NCBI GenBank assembly: GCA_049568075.1
Contig: CP144911.1
Length of the DNA stretch: 64,000 bases
Strand: one strand, 5' to 3'
From: Gottfriedia sp049568075
Lineage (GTDB): Bacteria > Bacillota > Bacilli > Bacillales > Bacillaceae_G
Shown here: in pieces, positions 51,947-61,089 of the stretch
Layout of the letters: each line of letters starts with the position of its first letter
Position numbering within the stretch: position 1 is the first letter of the stretch
Notes under the pieces: model-generated
What the model was told of the DNA's origin: nothing
What the model saw: the letters and a program-made list of their open reading frames with translations, nothing else
Databases searched by the model: none
Program-made: the position numbers and the translations under genes

Positions 51947-53257
51947 TTAAGCTCGTGCACGACCGATAATCCTTATTGGAGATCCCTCAAAATCAAAAGC
52001 ATCTCTAATACGATTTTCTAAGAAACGCTCATAACTAAAGTGAAGTAATTCAGGATCATTTACAAAAACAACAAATGTAGGTGGTTTAATTGCTACTTGA
52101 GTTGCATAATACACTCTTAATCTTTGCCCATTATGTGTTGGTGTTGGATTCATCGCAATTGCATCCATGATAACATCATTTAATACATTTGTTGGAACGC
52201 GTAAACTATGGCTTTCACATGCTTTATTAATCATTGGTAATAAAGTTTGAGTTCTTTTCTTCGTTTTAGCTGATAGGAATACAATTGGAGCATAATCTAA
52301 GAACTGGAAATGTGCTCGAATGTTTTCAATGAATTCATTCATCGTTTTTTCATCTTTTTCTACTGCATCCCATTTATTTACGACAATAACAACTGATCTA
52401 CCTGCTTGATGTGCATATCCAGCAATTTTCTTATCTTGTTCGATAATACCTTCTTCACCATCTAATACGACTAAGACGACATCTGATCTTTCAATTGCAC
52501 GTAAAGCACGTAATACGCTGTATTTTTCCGTACTTTCATATACTTTACCTTTTTTTCTCATACCAGCTGTATCGATAATGACATAGTCTTGGCCATCTTT
52601 TGAATAAGGTGTATCGACAGCATCACGTGTAGTTCCAGCAACATTACTTACAATTACACGTTCTTGACCTAATAATGCATTTACTAAAGAAGACTTCCCT
52701 ACGTTTGGACGACCAATTAAACTAAATTTAATTGTCTCTTCATCGTAATTTTCATCTTCTTGATCAGGGAAGTGTTTTACAACTTCATCAAGCAAATCAC
52801 CCAGTCCTAAACCATGTGAACCTGAGATTGGAAATACTTCTCCAAATCCTAATGCATAAAAATCGTAAATATCGCTTCTCATTTCAGGATTATCGACTTT
52901 ATTAACTGCTAATACTACCGGTTTTTTTGTTTTATAAAGAATTTTAGCAACTTCCTCATCTGCCGCTGTAACACCCTCACGGCCATTTGTTAGAAAAATA
53001 ATAACATCCGCTTCATCAATTGCGATTTCAGCTTGTTGACGAATTTGCTCTAAAAATGGCTCATCACCAATGTCAATTCCACCTGTATCGATTAAACTAA
53101 ATTCTTGATTTAACCATTCTCCTGAACTGTAAATACGATCACGAGTAACCCCTGGAATATCTTCTACAATTGAAATTCTTTCTCCCACTATCCTATTAAA
53201 AATAGTTGATTTCCCTACATTTGGTCGTCCAACTATTGCAACTGTCGGTTTAGACAT
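51947..53257 (-). CDS. der: Der (EngA) ribosome-assembly GTPase
   Basis: A 436-residue double GTPase. The first G domain has GRPNVGKSTIFN, DTGG and NKVD. The second has GRPNVGKSSLVN, DTAG and NKWD. The C-terminal KH-like domain begins near 355 and contains PPTFVVFVNDPELLHFSYERFLENRIRDAF. It assembles the 50S subunit. Upstream of gpsA as in B. subtilis. Confidence 0.97.
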   Translation of the reverse strand: MSKPTVAIVGRPNVGKSTIFNRIVGERISIVEDIPGVTRDRIYSSGEWLNQEFSLIDTGGIDIGDEPFLEQIRQQAEIAIDEADVIIFLTNGREGVTAADEEVAKILYKTKKPVVLAVNKVDNPEMRSDIYDFYALGFGEVFPISGSHGLGLGDLLDEVVKHFPDQEDENYDEETIKFSLIGRPNVGKSSLVNALLGQERVIVSNVAGTTRDAVDTPYSKDGQDYVIIDTAGMRKKGKVYESTEKYSVLRALRAIERSDVVLVVLDGEEGIIEQDKKIAGYAHQAGRSVVIVVNKWDAVEKDEKTMNEFIENIRAHFQFLDYAPIVFLSAKTKKRTQTLLPMINKACESHSLRVPTNVLNDVIMDAIAMNPTPTHNGQRLRVYYATQVAIKPPTFVVFVNDPELLHFSYERFLENRIRDAFDFEGSPIRIIGRARA

Positions 53258-53389
53258 TTAATTCATCCTTCCTAGCATAACTATGTACCATTTAAATCAT
53301 CTAAATGAGTTTTAGTTTAGTTTTAAAAATTGATTTATTTAAATAACTTATCTATTTTAACAAAAAATATGAGAAAAGACCAATACACT

Positions 53390-53980
53390 TCAACTTTTTA
53401 GTAATTTTCTATTTTTGAGACTTAATTTTGATCCATAAATTACTATGAATTGAATTGCTGACAATAATAAAATGGACATAAATAACGTATCAAACCAATT
53501 CAAATCTCCAATTATATATTTAAAATTAATCGACTTAAACGTAATATAATTAAAAATGTCTCCCTGAACTAGACCAATCGTTATATAACGCATTTTTTCA
53601 TAATAGGATTTACTTAAAAAGAAAGTAAGTAGTATTACTAAAAATGAACTAATTATCTTCTCATCAATAAAAAAACTTGCAGGATCATAAATCGAAAGCA
53701 TTGTAACTACACTAAATGTCATGCCTATAATCAGGCCTTTAAAGAAATGAATAATTTGTTCAATTAAATTTAATAAACTAATAAAGTAGCTTATGATAAA
53801 AATTATAATGATATATGAAAAATTTATATCAATTGAAAATAGATCAATTGTGTAAGCTGAACAGCTGATTAATATAAGCACTCCCGCTAAATACAAGAAA
53901 TTCTTCTTAGTTCGATCCCGATAAAGTAAAAGAATTAATACAATAATCCAAGAAGTAATGATAAATAGACTACCTTGCAC
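53390..53980 (-). CDS. yphA: YphA, integral membrane protein
   Basis: A 196-residue very hydrophobic protein with about six membrane helices and short charged loops (YRDRTKKNF, SKSYYEKMRY). The GTG at 53980 is used: AGGAGG stands just before it and the product begins MQGSLFIITSWIIVLI. Length and place next to der and ypzI match YphA. Function unknown. Confidence 0.8.
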   Translation of the reverse strand: MQGSLFIITSWIIVLILLLYRDRTKKNFLYLAGVLILISCSAYTIDLFSIDINFSYIIIIFIISYFISLLNLIEQIIHFFKGLIIGMTFSVVTMLSIYDPASFFIDEKIISSFLVILLTFFLSKSYYEKMRYITIGLVQGDIFNYITFKSINFKYIIGDLNWFDTLFMSILLLSAIQFIVIYGSKLSLKNRKLLKS

Positions 53981-54108
53981 ACGAAAACCTCCTAATAGTA
54001 CTAGTATGAACAATTCATATTTCAAAAATAATCAAATAGAAAAGAAAGTGTATAAGAAGTTGCATTTAAAACGAATCTATAAATGAGATTTTTTTGGAGG
54101 TGAATCGA

Positions 54109-54246
54109 GTGGGAAAAGATCGTCAAGAAAAGAAACTTAAACAATCTAGAAGAGTTGAATCTGATCGAGATCAAAGCATTCATAACAAAGGTGCTACGCG
54201 TTTAGACACACCTGAAGAAGCAAGAGCAGAAAATCAACATAACTAA
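54109..54246 (+). CDS. ypzI: YpzI small protein (45 aa)
   Basis: GTG start at 54109, six bases after GGAGGTG. The product begins MGKDRQEKKLKQSRRVESDRD and continues QSIHNKGATRLDTPEEARAEN, closely matching B. subtilis YpzI. It is highly charged and probably disordered. The only plus-strand gene between 29.1 kb and the right edge, facing ypfD across a shared terminator. Function unknown. Confidence 0.82.
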   Translation: MGKDRQEKKLKQSRRVESDRDQSIHNKGATRLDTPEEARAENQHN

Positions 54247-54257
54247 AGTACTCTAAA

Positions 54258-54292
54258 TAAAAATCCTTCAGCAAATGGCTGAAGGATTTTTT
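54258..54292. terminator. Bidirectional terminator between ypzI and ypfD
   Basis: AAAAATCCTTCAGC-AAAT-GGCTGAAGGATTTTTT. Runs of A and T on both sides serve the convergent genes. Confidence 0.92.
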
Positions 54293-54293
54293 A

Positions 54294-55412
54294 TTATTTT
54301 TTAAATTTATTTAATTTATCACCAAGTAGTTCGCTTAATTGGAAACCACTTTCACTTGGCTGTACGTATTTAGCAATATCTTCTTGAAGTTCAGCTTCAC
54401 CAGCTTCTTTAATGCTTAATGATAAGCGTTTTTCAGTAGGATTAATATCTAAAACTTTAACTTTTACTTCTTGACCAACTGTTAGGACTTCGTTTGGATT
54501 TTTAATATGTTTATCAGCAATTTGAGAAACATGAACTAATCCTTCAATTCCATTTTGAACTTCTACAAATGCACCAAAGTTTGTAAGACGTTTTACAGTC
54601 CCTTCAACTACAGCCTCTGCTTTAATGCTTGGATTTAATTGATCCCATGGTCCTGGCTGAATTGCTTTCATTGATAAAGCAATACGGTTAGTATCTGTGT
54701 CAATTGAAAGAACTTGAACTTTTACAGTATCTCCTACAGCTACAATCTCTTCAGGCTTTGTAACTCGTTTATGAGACATTTGAGATACGTGGACTAATCC
54801 ATCAATTCCACCAATATTTACAAACGCTCCGAAATTTGTTAATCTTTCTACTTTACCTTCAACAATTTGCCCAACCTTAATAGAAGAGTATGCTTGACGG
54901 CGATTTTCAACTTCATTTAATTGCTCAACAGCTTTATGAGATAGGATTACTCGATTTTTTTCGCGGTCTAGTTCTTCAATCACTACTTCAAGCGATTGAC
55001 CAACATAGCTTCCTAAATCTTCAACGAATTTTTTTGAAACAAGTGAAGCCGGAATAAATCCACGAACGCCTACGTCTGCAATTAGTCCACCATTTACTTG
55101 CTCTGTAACGATCACTTCAAAAACTTCTTTACTAGCTAATTTTCCTTCTAATTGTTCCCAAGCTTTAACTGAATCTACGGCACGTTTAGAAAAAACAACT
55201 GAATCTTCCTCAACTTTAATAACCTTTAATTCAATTTCTTGTCCAACAGTTAGCGCGTCACTTACATTTTCAATATGTACGTTTGAAATTTCTTTTATTG
55301 GAAGAATACCATCTGTTTTTCCACCGAAACCTACGATTGCTTGCTTATCTTCAATTTGTTCTACTACACATGAGATAATTTCCCCAACTTCTGGCATTAC
55401 TTTTTCAACCAT
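54294..55412 (-). CDS. ypfD: S1 RNA-binding domain protein YpfD (30S S1-like)
   Basis: A 372-residue protein with four S1 domains at roughly 8-75, 95-165, 185-255 and 270-340 (GGIDGLVHVSQMSHKRV and VQNGIEGLVHVSQIADKHI are the last two). This is the Firmicute S1 homologue, smaller than E. coli S1 and not essential in B. subtilis. The ATG at 55412 follows AAGGAGGAA. It follows cmk, a widely conserved pairing. Confidence 0.93.
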   Translation of the reverse strand: MVEKVMPEVGEIISCVVEQIEDKQAIVGFGGKTDGILPIKEISNVHIENVSDALTVGQEIELKVIKVEEDSVVFSKRAVDSVKAWEQLEGKLASKEVFEVIVTEQVNGGLIADVGVRGFIPASLVSKKFVEDLGSYVGQSLEVVIEELDREKNRVILSHKAVEQLNEVENRRQAYSSIKVGQIVEGKVERLTNFGAFVNIGGIDGLVHVSQMSHKRVTKPEEIVAVGDTVKVQVLSIDTDTNRIALSMKAIQPGPWDQLNPSIKAEAVVEGTVKRLTNFGAFVEVQNGIEGLVHVSQIADKHIKNPNEVLTVGQEVKVKVLDINPTEKRLSLSIKEAGEAELQEDIAKYVQPSESGFQLSELLGDKLNKFKK

Positions 55413-55520
55413 GTCATATTCCTCCTTATGTTTTAAAAATGGATAGACCAATTATGTATTATCCTCTTTTACCTTCTAATAAATAAGCAGAAAAGTCAAG
55501 AAATCTGATGACTAATTCTT

Positions 55521-56201
55521 CTAAATATTTTTTATTTTACCTTCAACAATCGTTAATATTTCATTTACAACATCATCAATGTTTTTAGAAGTAGTATCTA
55601 ATGAGATTGCATCATCAGCTTTTTTCAATGGTGAAACTTCTCTTTCCGAGTCAATTCGGTCTCTTGTTGCTATTTCTATTTTCAATTGCTCAAAGTCACT
55701 TTCAAAACCGTTTTTGACATTTTCGATATGTCTTCTTTGAGCTCGTTCATCAACAGAAGCAATCATAAATATCTTAACTTCTGCATCAATTAATACATGA
55801 GTCCCAATATCTCTACCATCCATTACAACCCCACCATTTACGGCATATTCACGTTGTAAATCCACCATTTTTTCACGAACTAAACTATGTTTTGCAACAA
55901 ATGATACGTTTCTAGTTACTTCTGGTGTTCTTATTGGCTCTGAAACATCAACATCATCAATGAAAACTTTTTGAGTTCCTTCTTCTGGGATTAACTTAAT
56001 CGTTATATTTGAAAGTAAGTTACTTAATTCCATCTCATTATTTACATCAATATTGTTTTTGATTGCTTTAAAGGTTAGAGCACGGTACATTGCACCAGTG
56101 TCGATATATACATATCCTAATTTTTTTGCAACAATTTTTGCAACTGTACTTTTACCAGCAGCTGCAGGTCCATCTATCGCTATACTAATTTTTTTACTCA
56201 T
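55521..56201 (-). CDS. cmk: Cytidylate kinase
   Basis: A 226-residue NMP kinase. AIDGPAAAGKSTVAKIVAKKLGYVYIDTGAMYRA contains the P-loop and CMP-site start, VVMDGRDIGTHV is the CMP-binding motif, and ASVDERAQRRHIENVKNG is the lid. It phosphorylates CMP and dCMP. GGAGGACTT precedes the ATG; it heads cmk-ypfD. Confidence 0.96.
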   Translation of the reverse strand: MSKKISIAIDGPAAAGKSTVAKIVAKKLGYVYIDTGAMYRALTFKAIKNNIDVNNEMELSNLLSNITIKLIPEEGTQKVFIDDVDVSEPIRTPEVTRNVSFVAKHSLVREKMVDLQREYAVNGGVVMDGRDIGTHVLIDAEVKIFMIASVDERAQRRHIENVKNGFESDFEQLKIEIATRDRIDSEREVSPLKKADDAISLDTTSKNIDDVVNEILTIVEGKIKNI

Positions 56202-56284
56202 AAGTCCTCCTACATAAAAAAAGTGCTACTTTAATAGCAACCTTTAATCTTATCATGTCCTAAAAATATAAAAACAAATAAAAA

Positions 56285-56312
56285 TAAAGCAGGCTAGCCT
56301 GCTTTATTTTAT
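56285..56312 (-). terminator. ypfB terminator
   Basis: ATAAAGCAGGC-TA-GCCTGCTTTATTTT, a perfect short stem, 27 bases past the ypfB stop. Confidence 0.85.
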
Positions 56313-56339
56313 ATTACCATATGATTCCGACGAATTCAT

Positions 56340-56525
56340 CTATTTACCAATATGATTATATACTTCTCTCGTTACGTCCTTAGCTTTTTGCGTAACGCCT
56401 TCATATAATTCAATTTTCGTTAAATAGACAGAAAGACTAGGGAATGATAAGACATATTGACTTATGACTAAACAAAATAATTGAATAATAATTAATTTAA
56501 ATAGTATTCGTTCGATTCTTTTCAT
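56340..56525 (-). CDS. ypfB: YpfB, small membrane protein (DUF5359)
   Basis: A 61-residue protein with one membrane helix (ILFKLIIIQLFCLVISQYVLSF) and an outside tail KIELYEGVTQKAKDVTREVYNHIGK. It matches the YpfB/DUF5359 pattern beside cmk. The next B. subtilis genes (ypfA, ypeB, sleB) are not found here; an asparaginase gene follows instead. Confidence 0.72.
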   Translation of the reverse strand: MKRIERILFKLIIIQLFCLVISQYVLSFPSLSVYLTKIELYEGVTQKAKDVTREVYNHIGK

Positions 56526-56635
56526 TTAAGATCATACCTTTTTTTATTACCAGTATGATTAGATTCAATTAATTTTATACACAATTTTGAATTTAATTTT
56601 TAATTCATCTAACTTTTAACAGTATTAAACCTAGT

Positions 56636-56659
56636 AAAAAACGTGCTATGCACGTTTTT
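56636..56659 (-). terminator. Asparaginase gene terminator
   Basis: AAAAAACGTGC-TAT-GCACGTTTTT lies 25 bases after the asparaginase stop, with A/T runs on both sides. Confidence 0.88.
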
Positions 56660-56682
56660 CAAAAATGTATAAACAAGTAAGA

Positions 56683-57651
56683 TTATTTAGAGAATCCTTC
56701 AAGAATATCATTCACTTCGGATGCTAACATAACAGTTAATTTAATTCTTGCCTTTTTACTATCATAATCTTTACCTAAAATTACACCTTTATTAACTAAA
56801 TCATAGGCACTTCCGTAATAATCATAAGTAGGATATACTTCGCCTTCTTCAGAACTTGTTGTGATGATTACTTTAATGCCATCTTTTACAGCTTTTTCGA
56901 TTTCTTCAGTCATATGTGGAGATACTTGTCCTCTTCCAACACCTTCAAGGACAATACCTTTAGCGCCATTTTCAACAGCTGCTTTAATTAAATATCCTTT
57001 TGCTTCAATATAACATTTAATTATATCTACTTGAGGTAATTCACTTGTAATTTTGTATTTATCCTTTAATACCGGTTTTTGATAGATATGTACTTTATCG
57101 TTATCGATAATACCTAGGTATCCGAAGCCAAATACGTTAAACCCTTGAATATTAGATGCATGTTCTTTTTTTACATATCTTGCAGTAAAAATACGTTCAT
57201 TAAAGACAACAACTGTACCTACGTTTCGAGTATATTCGTCAGATGCAGTATAGATTGCATGTCTTAAATTGATAAAAGCATCGGTACCTAATTCACCTGG
57301 TGATCTTTGAGAGCCAGTAATAACAACTGGACGATCATCGTCAATTGTTAAATCTAAAAAATAAGCCGTTTCTTCTAACGTATCAGTTCCATGGGTAACG
57401 ACAACCCCATCAATTGTTTCATCTTGATAATATTCTTCAATTTTATTCTTTAACAACATCCAATGTTCGAAGCCTATGTGCATACTTGGAACTTGGAAAA
57501 AAGAATCAACAATAACATTTATATCTTTTGGTAAATTGAGCATTTCTGCAATTTCTTGACCTGACAATGCCCCAGAATCTAATTTACCTGATTCTGCATT
57601 TGGTTTACTAGCAATCGTTCCACCCGTTGTTATTAATACTACTTTTTTCAT
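56683..57651 (-). CDS. L-asparaginase (AnsA/AnsB family)
   Basis: A 322-residue amidohydrolase. The first catalytic triad threonine lies in VVLITTGGTIASK; the second motif is VVVTHGTDTLEETAYFL with Thr-Asp and the later lysine. GSQRSPGELGTDAFINLRHAI follows. No signal peptide, so it is cytoplasmic, turning asparagine into aspartate and ammonia. The ATG at 57651 follows GAGGTG. The place between ypfB and ypdA differs from B. subtilis. Confidence 0.93.
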   Translation of the reverse strand: MKKVVLITTGGTIASKPNAESGKLDSGALSGQEIAEMLNLPKDINVIVDSFFQVPSMHIGFEHWMLLKNKIEEYYQDETIDGVVVTHGTDTLEETAYFLDLTIDDDRPVVITGSQRSPGELGTDAFINLRHAIYTASDEYTRNVGTVVVFNERIFTARYVKKEHASNIQGFNVFGFGYLGIIDNDKVHIYQKPVLKDKYKITSELPQVDIIKCYIEAKGYLIKAAVENGAKGIVLEGVGRGQVSPHMTEEIEKAVKDGIKVIITTSSEEGEVYPTYDYYGSAYDLVNKGVILGKDYDSKKARIKLTVMLASEVNDILEGFSK

Positions 57652-57730
57652 TTTCAGCACCTCATTTCACAAGAAATTATAACATTTTAAAATTCTTTAA
57701 GTAAACAGAAAACGGCTTGAAAATCTTTAA

Positions 57731-57758
57731 TAAAAAAAACGTAGCATAGCTACGTTTC
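57731..57758 (-). terminator. ypdA terminator
   Basis: On the minus strand GAAACGTAGC-TAT-GCTACGTTTTTTTT follows the ypdA stop closely. Confidence 0.9.
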
Positions 57759-57769
57759 ATTTTTTGAAA

Positions 57770-58744
57770 TTATTTATTACTAACTAAGTGAGAAACGATT
57801 AAGTCACCGTGAAAACGGCCATTTTCTATAAAAATTTCGTTTGCATTGTTTCCAGCAGCAATTACCCCTGCAATATAAATGCCTTCAATATTTGTTTCCA
57901 TTGTTTCTGGGTTGAATAATGGTCTTCCTGTTAGATCATCTACTTTAACGCCCATACTTTTAATTAATGTATGATCAGGGTGGTAACCTGTCATGGCATA
58001 GACAAAGTCATTGTTAATCTCAACTATTTGTCCTTCTTTTTCGTATACTACTGATGATTCTTTTATTTCAAGTAAATTTGCGTTAAATTCCATTTTAATT
58101 GTTTCAGAACGGACAAGTGCCTCGAATTCTGGTAGTACCCATGGTTTAATACTTGGTGAATAAGAACTGCCTCTATAAAGTACAGTTACATCCGCTCCAC
58201 ACTTTTCTAGTTCTAGTGCTGCGTCCACACTTGAGTTTTTCCCACCAATAACGACAACTTTCTGATTAAAATGTTTATGGCCTTCAAAAAAGTAATGGGA
58301 TACTTTATTAAGCTGTTCACCAGGTGTTAATAAGTAGTTTGGTTGGTCATAATATCCGGTTGCTACAATAACAGCTTTGGCTTCATAACGTTTTTCTTCA
58401 CCGTTAATTGTAACTGATTCGATGATAAAATCACTTTTCTTACTAACCGTTTTTACCTCTTCATAAGCATTAATTTTTATTCTATTTCGTTTAACAACAT
58501 CACGGTAATATGCTAGAGCTTGGTGTTTTTTTGGTTTTCTACCTTCAATAATAAATGGAATATTTCCCACTTCTAATTTTTCACTTGTACTAAAAAATGT
58601 TTGATGAGTTGGAAAACGACTGAGGGTATGAACTATATTTCCTTTTTCAATTATTAATGCAGAAATCCCCTTATTTTTTAATGCTAGATAAGCTGCAATA
58701 CCACAGGGTCCTCCGCCAATGATTAGAACTTCAACTTTTTCCAT
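57770..58744 (-). CDS. ypdA: YpdA (Bdr), bacillithiol disulfide reductase
   Basis: A 324-residue FAD/NADPH oxidoreductase, same length as B. subtilis YpdA. VLIIGGGPCGIAAYLALK binds FAD, ATGYYDQPN is the second FAD motif, VVVIGGKNSSVDAALELEKCGADV binds NADPH, and IYIAGVIAAGNNANEIFIENGRFHG is the C-terminal FAD contact. The single Cys in GGGPCG is the proposed active thiol. It reduces bacillithiol disulfide; bshA and bshB1 are in the same window. ATG at 58744. Confidence 0.93.
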   Translation of the reverse strand: MEKVEVLIIGGGPCGIAAYLALKNKGISALIIEKGNIVHTLSRFPTHQTFFSTSEKLEVGNIPFIIEGRKPKKHQALAYYRDVVKRNRIKINAYEEVKTVSKKSDFIIESVTINGEEKRYEAKAVIVATGYYDQPNYLLTPGEQLNKVSHYFFEGHKHFNQKVVVIGGKNSSVDAALELEKCGADVTVLYRGSSYSPSIKPWVLPEFEALVRSETIKMEFNANLLEIKESSVVYEKEGQIVEINNDFVYAMTGYHPDHTLIKSMGVKVDDLTGRPLFNPETMETNIEGIYIAGVIAAGNNANEIFIENGRFHGDLIVSHLVSNK

Positions 58745-58836
58745 TTGAAACATCTCCAATAAACTAGAGTCTTAATTATATTTACTATTACTATTTTACG
58801 TAAAATATTCAATTTGTCTAATAATAGCTAATCATA

Positions 58837-58870
58837 AAAAAACAAGATGGATTTTCTCCACCTTGTTTTT
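58837..58870 (-). terminator. gudB terminator
   Basis: AAAAAACAAGATGGA-TTTTC-TCCACCTTGTTTTT lies about 20 bases after the gudB stop, with a T run on the minus strand. Confidence 0.9.
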
Positions 58871-58886
58871 ATCAGCAAATATAATC

Positions 58887-60167
58887 TTATACCCAGCCTC
58901 TGAATCGGCTAGCTTCAGCCATTTTACGCGCACCAACCATATAAGCAGCTAATCGCATATTCACTTTTCTATTTACACTTGTTTCATAAATATTATTAAA
59001 TGAACGTACCATAACTTTTTCTAATCGCTCTTCTACCTCTTCTTCAGTCCAGTAGTAACCTTGGTTATTCTGCACCCATTCAAAGTAAGAAACAGTTACG
59101 CCACCAGCACTAGCTAATACGTCTGGTACTAGTAAAATACCGCGCTCTGTTAAAATCTTAGTAGCTTCAAGGGTTGTTGGTCCGTTAGCAGCTTCAACTA
59201 CAATATTTGCTTTAATATTATGAGCATTATCTTTTGTAATTTGATTTTCAATCGCTGCTGGCACTAAGATATCACAATCTAATTCTAATAATTCTTTATT
59301 TGAAATTGTATTATTAAATAGTTTAGTAATTGTACCAAAACTATCTCTACGATCTAATAAATAATCAATGTCTAAGCCGTTTGGATCATGAAGTGCACCA
59401 TAAGCATCAGAAATACCAATAACTTTTGCGCCAGCATCATGCATAAATTTCGCTAAGAAGCTACCTGCATTACCAAATCCTTGGATAACAACTCGTGCAC
59501 CTTCTAAGTTAATACCTCTACGCTTTGCTGCTTCACGAATTACAATCGTTACACCTTTAGCAGTAGCTGTTTCGCGGCCATGAGATCCACCTAATACTAA
59601 TGGTTTACCAGTAATAAAACCAGGTGAGTTAAATTCATCTATTCTAGAATATTCATCCATCATCCAAGCCATGATTTGTGAGTTTGTAAATACGTCTGGA
59701 GCTGGAATATCTTTAGTTGGTCCTACGATTTGGCTAATTGCACGTACATAACCGCGGCTAAGTCTCTCTAACTCACGGAATGACATATCACGTGGATCAC
59801 AAACGATTCCACCTTTACCTCCACCATATGGTAAATCTACAATTCCACATTTTAAGCTCATCCAGATTGAAAGGGCTTTAACTTCATTTTCTGTTACATT
59901 TGGATGGAAACGGATACCACCTTTTGTTGGTCCTACCGCATCATTATGTTGAGCTCTGTAACCAGTGAAAATTTTCACTTGTCCATCATCCATGCGAACT
60001 GGAATTTTTACAGTCATCATACGAACTGGTTCTTTTAAAAGTTCATACATTTCATTTGAATATCCTAATTTTTCTAACGCTTCTTTAATAACTACTTGTG
60101 TAGGCGCTAGTACATCTAAATGTTCTTCTGTGTTGCTATTTTTCTCTGTAGATTTCTCGGCAACCAT
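58887..60167 (-). CDS. gudB: NAD-linked glutamate dehydrogenase
   Basis: A 426-residue catabolic enzyme. VGPTKGGIRFHPNVT and SLKCGIVDLPYGGGKGGI carry substrate and catalytic lysines, GPTKDIPAPDVFTNSQIMAWM the catalytic Asp, and VVIQGFGNAGSFLAKFMHDAG the NAD domain. At the place where B. subtilis 168 has an inactivating three-codon duplication, this protein reads NEVKALSIW once, so it should be active. The ATG at 60167 follows TAGGGGG. Confidence 0.95.
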   Translation of the reverse strand: MVAEKSTEKNSNTEEHLDVLAPTQVVIKEALEKLGYSNEMYELLKEPVRMMTVKIPVRMDDGQVKIFTGYRAQHNDAVGPTKGGIRFHPNVTENEVKALSIWMSLKCGIVDLPYGGGKGGIVCDPRDMSFRELERLSRGYVRAISQIVGPTKDIPAPDVFTNSQIMAWMMDEYSRIDEFNSPGFITGKPLVLGGSHGRETATAKGVTIVIREAAKRRGINLEGARVVIQGFGNAGSFLAKFMHDAGAKVIGISDAYGALHDPNGLDIDYLLDRRDSFGTITKLFNNTISNKELLELDCDILVPAAIENQITKDNAHNIKANIVVEAANGPTTLEATKILTERGILLVPDVLASAGGVTVSYFEWVQNNQGYYWTEEEVEERLEKVMVRSFNNIYETSVNRKVNMRLAAYMVGARKMAEASRFRGWV

Positions 60168-60386
60168 TGTAAACCCCCTAGAAATTTGAACTATGAAAAG
60201 ATTCATTCATTCTGAAATTAGTATACAACTTTCCATCCCTTTTTGAAAGTTATAAACACATAGAAAACAAAATATAATATCCGTTTAATGTAAGCGTTTT
60301 CTAAGGTCATTATACTCCTATTTCCAAAATTTGAAAAGGAAAGAATATGAAGAAATACAATATATTAATAAAAAATTTACAAAAGT

Positions 60387-60420
60387 AAAACCTCTCGTAA
60401 TAAATTACTGAGAGGCTTTA
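60387..60420 (-). terminator. mecB terminator
   Basis: AAAACCTCTCGTAAT-AA-ATTACTGAGAGGCTTTA, a long stem with one mismatch, overlaps the last mecB codons. Confidence 0.82.
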
Positions 60421-61013
60421 TTTTTAACGAAATAAAAATGCAGTTGTTCAATAGCATTTTCTGAGATAAGTTCTTTACCATATTCAATAATACGGTAAAT
60501 TGTTCTTGTGGAAGGATTACCATATTCAGCTAAGATCGCATAAAATGTTTCACGATCTAGTCTTCCAATTTCATTCTCCTCGAACTTTAAGTAAAACGTA
60601 TTTTCAAAAGAGAATAATCTCCCACCTAAAGCATCACATGAAACCAATTTTTCAGAAAGTAGGATTAGATCATCTAAAGTAGAAAACTCGTACAATATAT
60701 GTTCACTTTCATCTAGGATTACTTCCATCGAGATAAAATCGTCTTGAAATTCATCTTCCTCTTCTTCAATTTCATCGGATTTTGTTACAATTACAACCAT
60801 TCCTTGAGCTTGAAGAGAGAAAACTTCAACGGATACTTTTCCATCTACTTCGAAACCTAGTTCTACGCTAGCTTCATGCATCATATCTTGAAAAAGCTGT
60901 TGAACTTTTGGCGCATTATACCATAAGTCTTCTTTTGTCAGACCACGTTCAGATAAATCATCAGATGTAAGAAAAACTTTTATTTTATTGTAGTTCAACC
61001 GTTCCAACCTCAT
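60405..61013 (-). CDS. mecB: MecA-type adaptor protein (YpbH/MecB)
   Basis: A 202-residue adaptor. The N-terminal substrate-binding part begins MRLERLNYNKIKVFLTSDDLSERGLTKEDLW, as in MecA. An acidic linker (DEIEEEEDEFQDD, about 80-92) is followed by the ClpC-binding C-terminal domain (FSTLDDLILLSEKL, LAEYGNPSTRT). It delivers proteins to ClpCP. Its place after gudB identifies the YpbH paralogue rather than MecA. Confidence 0.92.
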   Translation of the reverse strand: MRLERLNYNKIKVFLTSDDLSERGLTKEDLWYNAPKVQQLFQDMMHEASVELGFEVDGKVSVEVFSLQAQGMVVIVTKSDEIEEEEDEFQDDFISMEVILDESEHILYEFSTLDDLILLSEKLVSCDALGGRLFSFENTFYLKFEENEIGRLDRETFYAILAEYGNPSTRTIYRIIEYGKELISENAIEQLHFYFVKNKASQ

Positions 61014-61089
61014 GAACTAGCCTCCTTGCTGCATTTACCATAGTACAGTTTATGTTTTTATATAATTTTGGTGATTCTAAAGTCAAAAT

